From Flammula alnicola (Eukaryota > Basidiomycota > Agaricomycetes > Agaricales > Strophariaceae): a stretch of 64,000 nt of DNA. Where the stretch lies: positions 1 through 64,000 of the forward strand of contig JADNRV010000148.1 in the NCBI GenBank assembly GCA_015499995.1, given 5' to 3'. Positions 1-10,555 of the stretch are shown in pieces. Position 1 is the first letter of the stretch. Each line of letters opens with the position of its first letter. The notes under the pieces are model-generated. The model saw only the letters and a program-made list of their open reading frames with translations, was not told where the DNA came from and did not search any database. The position numbers and the translations under genes were made by a program.

Positions 1-491
1 TTCCTTCTGGAAACAGAGACCACAAAGCAGGCGCCCACCGGCACATTGTTTACAGCGCCATTTGCCTGCCCGACGGTCACATGCCTCGCATTTCTCCATG
101 GGATCCCTCGGTGCCTCCATGGCCAAGATTGTCTTCAAATAGTCGGTCGCCGCGGCACCCATTCCCGCAGGAAATCATTTTGGACTAGTGCCAGCGGGAT
201 TAGAACTGCTCCAACGGTCATCCAACGGTCAGCCTCGGCATGCTTACCTTGCCACCGGGCCGTATATCTGGAGATTTCGGACATTATCAATCACTTCCTG
301 CTCCGTCGGGTCCCCAAGGTAAACTCGGGCTCCACAGGTTGCCACGGCTCCTGCACTTCGGGTACCACTCTAGCCTTGCTTCCTCCTTTCCCTTTCCTTT
401 GTGGTCTCCCTCGTTCTCTCCACCATCCCATCTCCTGTGGCTCATCATCACTGGACTCACCGGAATCAAGGGTTTGGACACGAGTGCTCAT
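1..491 (-). pseudogene. KDZ transposase, N-terminal part with CxC2 cysteine cluster (continues past left edge)
   Basis: Read on the minus strand from an ATG at 491, the frame starts MSTRVQTLDSGESSDDEP, a low-complexity acidic leader. Further on it gives QNDFLREW and, in another frame, DYLKTILAMEAPRDPMEKC followed by a cysteine cluster (CEAC, WRCKQC, LLCGLC) at about positions 1-90. That spacing is the CxC2-like cluster found N-terminal to the catalytic domain of KDZ (Kyakuja-Dileera-Zisupton) DNA transposases. One short intron is likely (about 200-245). QNDFLREW and DYLKTIL are one base out of frame near position 143-148, so this copy is probably inactive unless that is a sequencing error. 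The catalytic core lies outside the window. Confidence 0.75.
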
Positions 492-1711
492 GAGATGAAA
501 CAGAAGCAGGGAGGGAAAGAATGGTGGAGGGAAGAGAATATTCCTCTTCGCCCCTTCTTTTGAGTGTTTGCCTCCTTGTTATCTATTCCCCTGTCATTAT
601 CGGATCATCATTAAGACGTCTCAAAAATAAATTGTACTAGGAGAACATGAGGTGGAACACGAGAACTGACATGAGGAAGACATGAGGGATGGCCGGCCAC
701 ATGCCAGACACATGTGGTGTTCTTTTTTTTGAGATCCCCATCTCACTTTCTGTATTTCACTGCCTTAATAAAATATATTCAGCATCTCAATACAAAGAAA
801 ATGGATGTATCCGGAAGGAAATCTGAGCAGACATGTGAAGATATGAAAAAAGACTTTCCATAACAGCTTGGGAGCATGATCAAAAGACAAAACAACTACT
901 GAAATCAAGAATCCTCGTGCAGATCTCAACTTTTCTGAAGAGAAAAAGCAATATCTCAAGAACCACTGCTCGGATTCCTTTCCGGAGTATCTCATTCTGT
1001 TAATATTTACAGGTGTATATGCATCCATTTTTATATATATTAAACTTCCCCCAAGTAGCTTTGTGAGGGAGGAAATAGGATGGGTGTCATAAGACACCGA
1101 GGACATTTTCTACCGGTGCAAAACTCAAGCTGGGACTAGCCCTTTGGAAAAGTTGAACCAGTAGGTTGAAAGAACATATTCCTCCAGCGTGGAAGTATGG
1201 GGTGGCATTCAGGACTTCCTGTGTTTACATTTTCTGATGTCAGTAAAACCTCGTCCCTGGGTGTAGATATTCGGTAAAAATTGAAATAACCATGGGCCTC
1301 GAGGATGGCAGGTATATAACATCATCCACCGTGTTTGGACCCCAGGAGAGCAAAACAGGTGAGATATTCATGTATCTTTTCCTCAACTGTCAGCCAGAGT
1401 GGAGGATGACGTCGCCTCAAAACGCAGATCTTGGCAATAATAACTGTCATTTAGTGAATAGGCTCGGCAGGCACCGTCGATCACGATGCTTAAATTCATA
1501 AAGTGTGATCTTGATCAGGCACAATGACATCATATAACATCAATGTGGGATCGCCACCGGTGATCTACCATCGGCAAGATCAGGGCACAACATGTGGGTT
1601 ATCTTGATCAACCTCAAGGCGCATAGCCTCCGTTGATTATCATTGATAATCAGGATTAGCCGAGATCATGATCACCTTATAAGAGTCTCAGCTGCGTATT
1701 TCTTAACTAAG
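492..1711. other. Intergenic region between divergent element genes; TGATC-rich
   Basis: No convincing gene. Open frames here (for example minus 765-1106) have no recognisable motif and no supporting splice pattern. The last 220 bases before the 1712 start codon carry an unusual density of TGATC/GATCA words (near 1508, 1560, 1585, 1604 and 1666-1676), and similar words recur upstream of and within the 6622 gene, so they could be binding sites for a protein of the element. That is inference. Confidence 0.4.
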
Positions 1712-3902
1712 ATGACTGAACCCACCCCCAACGAATCCTCTGGCAATCTGAACGATGATGGCGCTGTTGCCTTCGAGTTCGACAATGACACTCCTGACTC
1801 CCAGATCTGGACTGCGAAGGAAAAGATGATACTGAAAGCGCACCTTGAAGGTTACCGAGGGGCCCCGCGGAAAACAAAGTCCTCCTATGTTGCAACTACA
1901 GTCGTTCCCGAAATCAAAGAGACTTGGAAGGGCCGATATGACAAAAAGAACATGAAAAAGGACCGCGCGATTAAAAAGGAGTGGGAAAAAAAGAAATATG
2001 TGAGCGTCGGTCGGTGTCCGGGGACCTACTCTGATTCGGGCCCGCAGCAAATATTTACCTGGTTTGGGAACCACGCGGCCACCGAGCGCGGTTTGAAGAT
2101 CCCAGGATTCAACTTTAACGTCACATTTGATACCGTGGTTCAGGCGAAAAAGAAGATGGAGATCCAGGAAGAGGCTAGGCGGCTGTCCGGTGGCAGCGAA
2201 GATACTAGAAAATGGTTACCCTACTACCAGACTGCCAAGAAGTCGATCAAGGACACATTGTCGGAGGCCGAGCGAGAGGAGTATGAACGGGAGGTGGAAG
2301 AATGGAAGACCGCGGGTATTCCAAAGGAAGTCCAAGCCGAGTGAGTGATCTGGTGCCTGCTCCTCGGTGATCGAGACTGATAATTTCAGGACGGCGTCCC
2401 GTCACGGCAAGAAACTCATTCACAAAATGGACCAGCTGAAGTGGAAAAGCATGAGAATGAGAACGTTTTCATTTGAATGCCACTATAATACTGAGGGGAA
2501 GATGTCGTATTCTGTGTAAGTCTATACCGATATTATTTTATCAGCCAGGCTAAAACTAGTAATCAGGTTCGATACCCAGAGTTTAGTGGCCGACGGCACA
2601 TTGTCGACTCCAGCGGACTCGAATTCCACCGGATACCGCGGGGTCAGACAAGTGCCTACATTTTCGCAATATGATCCCACGGCATACCAAGCTATCAAGA
2701 AGGCTTACCTGAAGTACATCAAGCACATAGCCTCAATTGAAAAAGGGACAGCGCCCGCGGCGAATACAATGACCAACTTCACCATGGCAGATCTGAAGTG
2801 CGAGCCCTCGGGCCTGCCGCGGCTGCCAGATCCAATCCGGAATTCAAACAGCATTGAAACAAATATCATACGGCAACAAATCATTCGTGCATATGTGGCG
2901 AAGCATTATCGTAAGGAGCACTAACATGATAGAACAATTGAAAGCTTACCCCGTGGTGTAGATCTGGCTACAGGAAAGAACGGGCCCGTTCCCTATAAAG
3001 CAATCCTTCAAACATGGACCAAATTTGTACTGCCAATCTACCTGCCGCGTAACATTCCCTTGAAGGATCCCAGCAAATATGTCAGTAACGAAACGCATAA
3101 CATTCTGAAACTATGGAGGAATCGACAGGAACAGGGGGAAATTGCATTCAAGTTTGATTGCATCTTGGGCGAAGATAAGCTGCCCGAGGAGGCTGACTAC
3201 CCTGCGGGCCTGTTTCGCAATATGGTATCCCCAGGGCCGCGGTCTTCAAGTGTTCCTAGGGAGAGTTTTGCAATAAACCAACCGCATAAATCGACCTTCA
3301 CTTCGGCCACACCCAGCGATTCCGAGGATGAGGAAGATCAAGATGACCTACCATTCAAGAAACATAGGGCTGCATGCTCAGACGATGACAGTGACGAAGG
3401 GGAGCAGCCCGAGGTCATGTCGGTAGATAACAACGAGAGTACTGGACAAGAGAAGGATAATAGCCAAGATGATCAGAGTGAAGACACACAGACTCATCAG
3501 GCCGAGGGGACAGGACGGTCCAGACCGAGGCATCCAACTGCAGCACAGCGTCCTCGGGGCCGGCTACTTATTACGCCTCGGGTTACCCAAGGTGACCATT
3601 CGCAGGACTTCGGTTCCAGTCCAACTCTGCAAGGTTCATCTCCAGCGGTTCAAAACAGGTCTCGGGCACCACTTAGACGAGCACCGTTGCACCGCGGGAT
3701 TTTATTGACCCCAGAACCCAGTAATGCATCAACCCCGGCACCGCAAGAGGAGCCACGTGCACTTCGATCGAAGACGAAAGCCGAGGCAGCAGCTCAGAAA
3801 GTGCAGTCCAAGACGAATGCAAATACGGGCACCGAGGGAGCTATGAAGACACGGTCCAGGGCCAGGGGGAGCCCATCAAAGTCAAGGGCCAAAAAGAGTT
3901 AG
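1712..3902 (+). CDS. Lineage-specific protein of unknown function, KDZ-element associated
   Basis: Four exons (1712-2340, 2390-2515, 2567-2910, 2962-3902) join in frame to 679 residues. The N-terminal two thirds look folded: a Trp-containing segment near residue 37 (QIWTAKEKMILKAHLEGYR), a Lys-rich stretch of alternating charge, then FTWFGNHAATERG. After about residue 420 the protein turns into an acidic Ser/Asp/Glu tail and a basic, proline-rich end (RSRARGSPSKSRAKK) that would suit nuclear or DNA-associated localisation. I cannot name a domain. Proteins of this look are, to my knowledge, abundant in agaric genomes beside transposons, and its place next to a KDZ transposase suggests element cargo. 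It diverges from the KDZ fragment and converges on the 4188-6397 gene, about 285 bp apart. Confidence 0.7.
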
Positions 3903-4187
3903 TAGAACTATGTGTATTTGGTAGTCTTAATTCATAGTTGCATGGTTGCATGGTTGGGACCATCTCTTATATCACACTTTGGGACAGCAAGACAGGATCA
4001 ATTAAAAATTATCAAACACATATATAAACAGACAAAAAAAAAATGGGGCCCGCAGCAAAGTGCATATGTGGTCGAAGGGCCACGGGCCCCCAGGGCAGCA
4101 ATGTCAATCTACAAAAAAAGGCGGTGCGAGGTCACCGAGGGGAGGAGGGAGGCACGAAGACGACTATACAAACATCACCGATCCGCT

Positions 4188-6397
4188 CTATACCTTCTTG
4201 CCCGCGGCCTTCGGCTTCCGAATGGTTCCCTTCATCTTCGAGGAACCTGCCTTCGCTGGCGAGTGTTGCGGTTTTGCCTTCTTCGGGGATGCTTGCTCCT
4301 CAACCTCATCACCGTCGGCGTTCGCTCGACCCTTCCGCTTCTTGGATTTCACCTCCTCCTGTTCCGACTCCTCACTCGAATCGACCCCTGGGGGAAGTGC
4401 AATCGCCTTCATCCGGTTCCGCGTATGGTCGGCCACCACAGAATGAACCCTCTCTTCCTCGTTATCCTCTTCAACCTGCGGGGCTGCCCTCGATGCGCTC
4501 GACGCTGGTCCCCCGACGGGCTTTGTTGTGATGGGCCGAGGCGAGGTGGACTGGGTAGTGGCCGCAGGGATAGGTGGCACAGGTGTCTCTCCCGTGGGGA
4601 CATCTGACCCCTCCTCTTCGCTGTCGGTGATGGGGGCCTTGTGATGTGGCATCGTGAGAGGCCGTGGAGTGGGCTCCTTTGGTCCAGGCGAGGGCGTCCA
4701 GGGGGGCACAGTGATCGCTGCAGGTCGAGGGGGGGTTTGGGGCAGAGGCGTTGCCTTGGGCGCCGGGGGTGTATGAGGCCGAGGGGTCTTCTTGCTGGGG
4801 GCAGGTGGGGTTTGAGCCCGAGGTGGGAGCTTGCCGGGGGGAGGGGGTGTTTGAACCCGCAGGGGGGCCTTCTCTGGGGCTGAACGAACAGCTGCAAGAC
4901 CGAGGATGAGCTCCTTGAGCTCACCCCGGGCCTTTGTGTTGTACCCTGTCATCGACCGGAGGGTTGTCTGAACCACCTTGATCTCCCTTCGCAACTCCTT
5001 GTTCTCCTCCTGGGTTGCTCGAACGGTCTGCAGGAGCTCAACGAGGAGCTCCCCCAGTGTCGTCGGCCCATCGGGGTTCTCACCAGCGGTCCCTGCACCT
5101 GGAACGCCATCGGCACGGGAGGAGGCGGGCCCGAGACCGTCAGCGAGGTCGTCGAGAGGAGTGGCGAGGTCGACGACGACTGGGCCTGCGGAGCGCGCAT
5201 TTGGGAGACACCCAATCTTCCGTACCTTGCATTGCCAGCAAGCCTTCGGGCCCGCTTTTTTGATGGCCTCGGGCGTCCAGAGGCACCGCCGGCTGTGCTT
5301 CATGCAGTGAATACACTTTTCCTCAAGCTCGAGGCAGTCAGCAGGGGGGGCCTCGGGCCGTGTCTGGGCGGCTTTCTTTGCCTCCGCACGGGCCTGTGCA
5401 GACTCCAGTGGCCGCGGCTCCTCGTCTGACCCATCGGACTCGTCGGTGTCCACCGCGCTCTTTGCCTTCGACTTGGGCTTGGGCTTTGCCTTGCCTTTGC
5501 CCTTGCTCTTCTTTTCCTCCTCTTCCTCGTCCGAGCTCTCCACCGTCGGCTTCGACGTGATCCTCCGCTTCACCTTCGGTGGCTTCTGCTTGTCAACCTT
5601 CGGTGGCCTTCCCTCCTTGCTCCTACTCGGTGCTGGCGTCTGCTCAGCATCCTCCCCACGACCCTTCTTTGCCACCTGGGCCTTCCCAGTATCCTTCGCC
5701 CGCGGGCGTCTGCTACTCTCCTCTTCCTCTTCCTCACTTGAGCCTGACTCCTCCTGCTCCACAGCCTTCGCTTTCCCCTTGCCCTTCCCACTTGCCTTCA
5801 CCTCGGCGTCCTTTTCCTCCCTCTCCTTCTCCGGCACATCCCGTTCGGCCCCCTTTTGCTTCGCCTTCTTATCCTCAGGCCCCTTGGGCCTCTCCTTTTG
5901 TGTCTGCACGCTCCTCTCTTCCTGTGCATCACCCTCGGCATCCCTCGTTGTCTTTTCCTGCCTCCGGTCCACGCCCTCGGCACCTCGATACTTTGCCCCT
6001 GACACCTTGTGCCCCTCCACGGCCTTCCAGTCCTCGAACTTCTCCCTGTACTCCTTCAGCTTCTCGAAGTTTGCATTTAACTTGACGGTGCCATTGGGCA
6101 GTCGTGCCTGGCCCTTGATAAATACCCGGACCCAGAAGTCCAGGAGCCGAAACTCGTCCGCGGGGCGCGGGTAAAAGGCCAGTGCGGTGTTTGCTTCGTT
6201 CTAGGAATGCACTAAGTAACTATCAAATGGATTATAATGAACATGAGACTTACCAGGGCCAGGTACAACCCCTTCTGGTTCCTGTTGAACCCCTCCTTGT
6301 CGTCCGTGTCGAGGTAGCGTGTAACGCGCGCCTCGAATCCGTCAGCCAGCCGATGTGCTTGCGCCTCCGAGACATTGGGTTGTGCGGGTGACGGCAT
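4188..6397 (-). CDS. Low-complexity nuclear-type protein with a Zn2Cys6-like cysteine cluster
   Basis: Two exons (6397-6254 and 6200-4188) give 718 residues. The first ~110 residues are ordinary sequence (start MPSPAQPNVSEAQAHRLADG), including a conserved-looking segment NEANTALAFYPRPADEFRLL across the splice. Then follow some 230 residues of Lys/Glu/Ser-rich low complexity. At about 335-375 there are six cysteines spaced C-x2-C-x6-C-x14-C-x2-C-x6-C (CIHCMKHSRRC ... CWQCKVRKIGC), the same spacing rule as fungal Zn(II)2Cys6 DNA-binding clusters, although it sits mid-protein. A short heptad-like segment (about 440-480) is followed by Pro/Thr-rich repeats of the type PPRAQTPPAP and a basic tail. 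A DNA-binding or gag-like role for a KDZ-type element is possible; no catalytic domain is visible. Confidence 0.7.
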
Positions 6398-6621
6398 TGC
6401 GGATAATGGAGGGGTGATGATCGAATTGGATGTCGGTGGGATGTCGGTGGAGGACGGTGGATGGAGATGGTAGTGGTAGTGAAGAGAGAGCACAACACAA
6501 ACTTTGCTAATTTCAACCATGTACAAATAAACACAATGTGTCATGTGACCTTCCCGGGCTCCGATCAAGGCTACTGATTGATAACGAGATCAGTCAACTT
6601 GCCTTTACACTCCACTCATCC

Positions 6622-8322
6622 ATGTCCAAGAATTTCTCCAGACGTTCAGCAGCAGCACGCGAGGGGTCTCCAGCTGTGCAGATCACCAGTACTTCTCTCC
6701 AAATTGCTGGTGATCAAGCAGGTGATCAACGGTCACACCCCACGAGCGTTGTGCATAGCAATATTATCAATACTGGTGAAGGCTCAACCTTGTCGACTTT
6801 ATCCAATGCTTTGGACAAGTTAAGCATACCACCACCGAAGAAGCCCGTCAAGCCCACCGGGGCCGAGGGACGTGTAGCCAGCCGTCCATTCAAGCTCATC
6901 CCACGCTCCACGATTGCACTCTCTTCAGACTCAGACTCAGACTCCGGGCCCGAGTTGACACCGGGCTGTAAACCGACCAGGGCCAAGGGACGTCATACCG
7001 AGGGCCCCGCACCGGTATCCAACATAGCCAGCCAACCTTTTATGCTAATCCCACGGTCGGAGATCATCTCATCTGGCTCGGAGGCCGAATCAGGCCCCGA
7101 GGGAATACTATGCAGCCAGCCTTTTGCATTGATCCCTCGGGGTGGGCATGCTATCGATATATCCGACTCCGAATCACATCTTCAGCCCGCGGTCAGCCAG
7201 CCATTCGCACTAGTTGACCGAGTTGGGATCTCCTCTGGTAAGTTGTCTCCTCACTCGTGTTCAACAACCTCACAGATTACAATCAGATGAATCTTCACAT
7301 GAGGCCCTGCCTGTCATCGAGGTTCATAAATCGGTCGATGCATTGCTTGGTAAGTCAGAGACCGCCATTTGGATCACTAACTGACATTGCATCAGGCGAC
7401 AATTTCTCTGACGCCGATTCATGGTCGCCCTCGGGCTCCACGCCGCAGCCACATCTACTGCTCCACTCCATTAAGGCCGAGCAGCTTGAGGCAATATTAG
7501 GTATGTGGTCTGCAACTGTCGGCGTGCCGCGGCTGACTGACCACTCCATTAGGCAGCGATTCTGACTCCGAGGTAGGCTCAAAGGGCAAGAACCCAGCAA
7601 TTAACAAGGGGTTTCAGGACCTTGAAAACATGTCAGGCAGTACGTATCATATAGTACACTCTGGCATCTAAGCTGACCACATTCTCAAGACACAGCTATG
7701 TTTGGAGTAGGAAATATCCAACAGCCCTTCGGTGAGCCTTCCATCGTCCCAGTACCTGTCACTAGCTTACCTTTGATCAAGATTCTGAGGCTGGACCAGC
7801 AGGGCCATCGGGCCCTCCGGAGTCTGTCGCACGCGCACCCAAACCCTCTTGGGTCGAGGTGGTTGATGCTGCTATTGACGATGCCCATGGGCCGAATACG
7901 TGTTTCAGACCACCCGCGGAAGCCAGGTTTGTTTCCAACAGGAATGTCCACAGCCGTGGGGAGGGACCCATGACCGCGGTCGCCACTTATGAACGTCCTT
8001 TGAAGCCGTCGGACATTGAGTTGGATTCAACGAGATGCATCTCGAACTTCGACCCACCGATCAAATTTGTGAGTATATATTCAAATTGCGTATCTATACC
8101 ACTGAACAAAGTCCATAGTCATATACCGAACAGCAGCTCTACAATGTCCATATGGGAGTCCTAGACTCGGACTTCGATGACAACACGTATGAAAACAAGT
8201 TGCATGTGTTTAACAGTGCTCGGCGTAACCAGATGCAGGCCGAAATTCTTTCGGTGAATATCCTCTCCGAGGTGGCAGAGGAACTCGAGACCATTCAAGA
8301 TCTTTTGCGCCCTTGGATATAG
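6622..8322 (+). CDS. Unknown protein with four diverged 'SQPF-LIPR' repeats, KDZ-element associated
   Basis: Seven exons (6622-7237, 7287-7349, 7396-7500, 7553-7639, 7690-7731, 7782-8068, 8119-8322) close in frame to 467 residues. The first exon carries four spaced copies of a motif: SRPFKLIPRS, SQPFMLIPRS, SQPFALIPRG and SQPFALVDRV, each followed within a few residues by an acidic Ser/Asp/Glu stretch. The next exons are tiny and mostly phase 1, each opening with an acidic Gly/Ser/Asp segment. The C-terminus is a plain helical segment (EILSVNILSEVAEELETIQD). Hydrophobic-basic core plus acidic flank resembles short linear interaction motifs such as SUMO-interacting motifs, but that is only an analogy. 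Function unknown; the context points to cargo of the KDZ-type element. Confidence 0.6.
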
Positions 8323-8839
8323 TTACACAAATGAGTATGGCTGTACCATATATATTACCATGACGAAATAGCATGTGAATCAATTGTAGAAAATCACTTA
8401 CGAGGCCTGGACTGGAGGCCCTGCACCCGAAGGTCAAGGTCGACACATGCTCCGTGGGGGTCTCAATACAATTACACGACATTAATAGTAATGGACCATG
8501 ACGCAAATATGGTTAAATATTCCTGAAAATTGGGATGACCATGGTGGGTTCTATGGGCCGAGGGTTGAGATTTCACCATTCTCACCTACCTGAGGTAGAC
8601 AAACATGATTCACTGCATACTTTACATATGTTGGTCAACTTCAGGGGTATACTTCTCAAAGTCACAGGTATAGTGATGACATCAATTTAGACTGTTATTT
8701 GAATTCAGCATGCCAACGCTGCGCTTGCTTTCTATTTGTACATCCCCTGGAAGACAATATGAAAAAACTAGAGATCTTGTTTTCTGCTGAATATGCGAGA
8801 CCGAGGGAGTACGTGCTGAGGGACGAACGGTTGTCGACA
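8323..8839. other. Gap without a recognisable gene
   Basis: AT-richer sequence following the stop codon of the 6622 gene. Short open frames on the minus strand have no motifs. Nothing supportable is seen. Confidence 0.4.
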
Positions 8840-8871
8840 GAATGCTAGGCAGAACCCGAGGGCCATTTATT

Positions 8872-9055
8872 ATAACCGCCCTCGGGGGACCAATTTCCAC
8901 ACCCCTATTACCCTGCTACCCTAACCCGGCCCCCCTGGGAACCAATTACCGGGCCACCCCAGGGATTCAATTGCTGGGCCCCCCTCGGAACCAATTTCCG
9001 GGGCCCCCCGGGAACCCATTACGCTCACCCTCGGGACCGAACCCCGCGCGGTAAC
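8872..9055. repeat. GC-rich array of short degenerate repeats, possible element end
   Basis: Between a 5' part of simple CCCTA/CCCTG words and a GC-rich end lie four to five copies of a 22-25 bp unit built around GGAACCAATTACCGGGCC (variants such as GGGATTCAATTGCTGGGCC and GGAACCAATTTCCGGGGCC). Composition jumps sharply from the flanks. The array sits between the element genes (1-8.3 kb) and a dead ATP3 copy, so a subterminal array of a large transposon is a reasonable reading; terminal inverted repeats could not be checked because the left end is outside the window. Confidence 0.55.
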
Positions 9056-9483
9056 CAGGCCCTGGGTGTGCCTATAGGACCCAGTCGTATGCAAATGGAC
9101 CGTGTGACACGCGATTTCGTACCTGATCTGGCTGCACCGTGAAGCACATGACAGCTGTTGTTTCTGAGTCAGTGCAGCTAGCCCGGTGATCATGGTGATT
9201 TTGTTGATTACCGGACTTAGGTTACTAAGGTGATTGTTACACTGTCCTATGTGAGAAAAGAGCTGCGCATTCGATACGTTGTGGGAAGTCCGAGTCAGAT
9301 GTCGCGCAGCGTGGCCACTCGTGTTCCAGAACCCCTTCTGCTCCAATGTGTAGGGATTGACAATGCTCAGAGAAGCGACAGAGAGTAATTGATTGGATGT
9401 GAGATACAAGCATAGACGCAAACCTGGAGATAAGTGAAATCAAACGAACGCGGACTCGGAGCAATGCATAGGGGAAATTCTTA

Positions 9484-9760
9484 CCAGTAACGATGTCCAC
9501 CAGCTTGTTCGTGATGGCGCCTTGGCGACCACAAAAGTATTGCATCTGCATGCGGTCGATCATGTCCTTCGCGCCTCGCTATTTTCCATTATATTGACTG
9601 GAAAAAAGGCAGATAGGAAGGGTGTCCGCCAACGTAGACGTTGGTAGGAGCCGCGGGCAAGAATTCAGCAAGGTCCAGTGTAGTGTCGTCTTCGTTCTCG
9701 GAAACCTTCAAGACATCTAACATCGTAAATGCATCAGAAAAGGCGCCGAAATTTGCCATC
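9484..9760 (-). pseudogene. ATP synthase gamma (ATP3) pseudogene fragment a
   Basis: Minus-strand translation gives two pieces of ATP3. At 9484-9563, MQMQYFCGRQGAITNKLVDI matches [20 protein letters not shown] of the intact gene's exon 5. At about 9625-9757, KVSENEDDTTLDLAEF matches [16 protein letters not shown] of exon 4. Order and spacing follow the intact gene with intron-like sequence kept between, so the copy arose from DNA rather than from spliced mRNA. Degenerate downstream similarity continues to about 9300 (a TAGGGATTGACAA block shared with 18.66 kb). Not functional. Confidence 0.75.
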
Positions 9761-10555
9761 TATACCGACGAATTAATGAACCTGCCTGAAATGAATTAAC
9801 TGAACGAGGACTGACCAAACAACAAGACCGCGAAGCTGATAGAGAAGAGGATAAGAATCAGAAGGCGTGCCGGTCGCGATCGGTCTGATCGACTATGAAC
9901 TATTGTCAAACGAGGTACAATATAATCATACACACCTGCTTTGGTATGACATGCTCGACAGCGGGCTTTGTATTTTTGTGGGTCTACGTCAACTTCCCAG
10001 GCCGTGGAAGCGAAGAAGTGAGTCAGGCAGCGAACAATCTCACGAATGCTCTGCCGGAACTGAAGTGCTAAATCGATGGATGACTTCGACATCCAATTAT
10101 AATAATACTTTATACCCATTGCACCCACAGAGGAAGAGTCAAGTTCTAGAAAAATCCGAGGTGAAGAACAATGGAGATCTGAGGTTTCATGTAAATCTAC
10201 TCACTGCAAGATCTTAATGGGAAGCTTTCAAACCGTAGATGTTCGAAATCATTAATGTGAATATCAAAGTCGGTCGATAGAACAAACGAGCCAGGTGTGC
10301 CACCTGGTGATCGAAAGCGGACTGGTCACGAGCCTATGTTGGTAGGAAATGCCAAATGGGGGCATATGATGGTTGTTTGTGAGTGATGGGGGACAGCCGC
10401 GGAGTTGGCCTTCAGCTTTGCTTCGTTCTGGCTCTGCTTCTTACTCTCCAGTGCACAGCACAGTTCAGTACTACAACTTCAAGGCCCTCAAAACACCGTT
10501 CCAACTCATATTGAACTACCGCGACAGAACCGCGACATAATCTCGTGCAATAACA
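9761..10555. other. Gap upstream of the eIF4A-type gene; repeat debris
   Basis: No gene. A block at about 9830-9890 (AGCTGATAGAGAAGAGGAT, then an AGAAGGCGTGCCGG block) recurs at 13863-13910, so this is part of the same dispersed repeat family as the ATP3 fragments. The rest is unremarkable. Confidence 0.4.

Noticed and set aside
765..1106. 113-codon minus-strand open frame
   Set aside because: AT-rich chance frame with no motif or splice context in an intergenic region.
5446..6174. Long plus-strand open frame (Ser/Phe/Leu-rich)
   Set aside because: Exactly antisense to the Lys/Glu-rich part of the 4188-6397 gene; it is the complement of low-complexity coding sequence.
8925..8936. Telomere-like CCCTAACCC word
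   Set aside because: A single occurrence inside a GC-rich degenerate array; no tandem TTAGGG/CCCTAA repeat.
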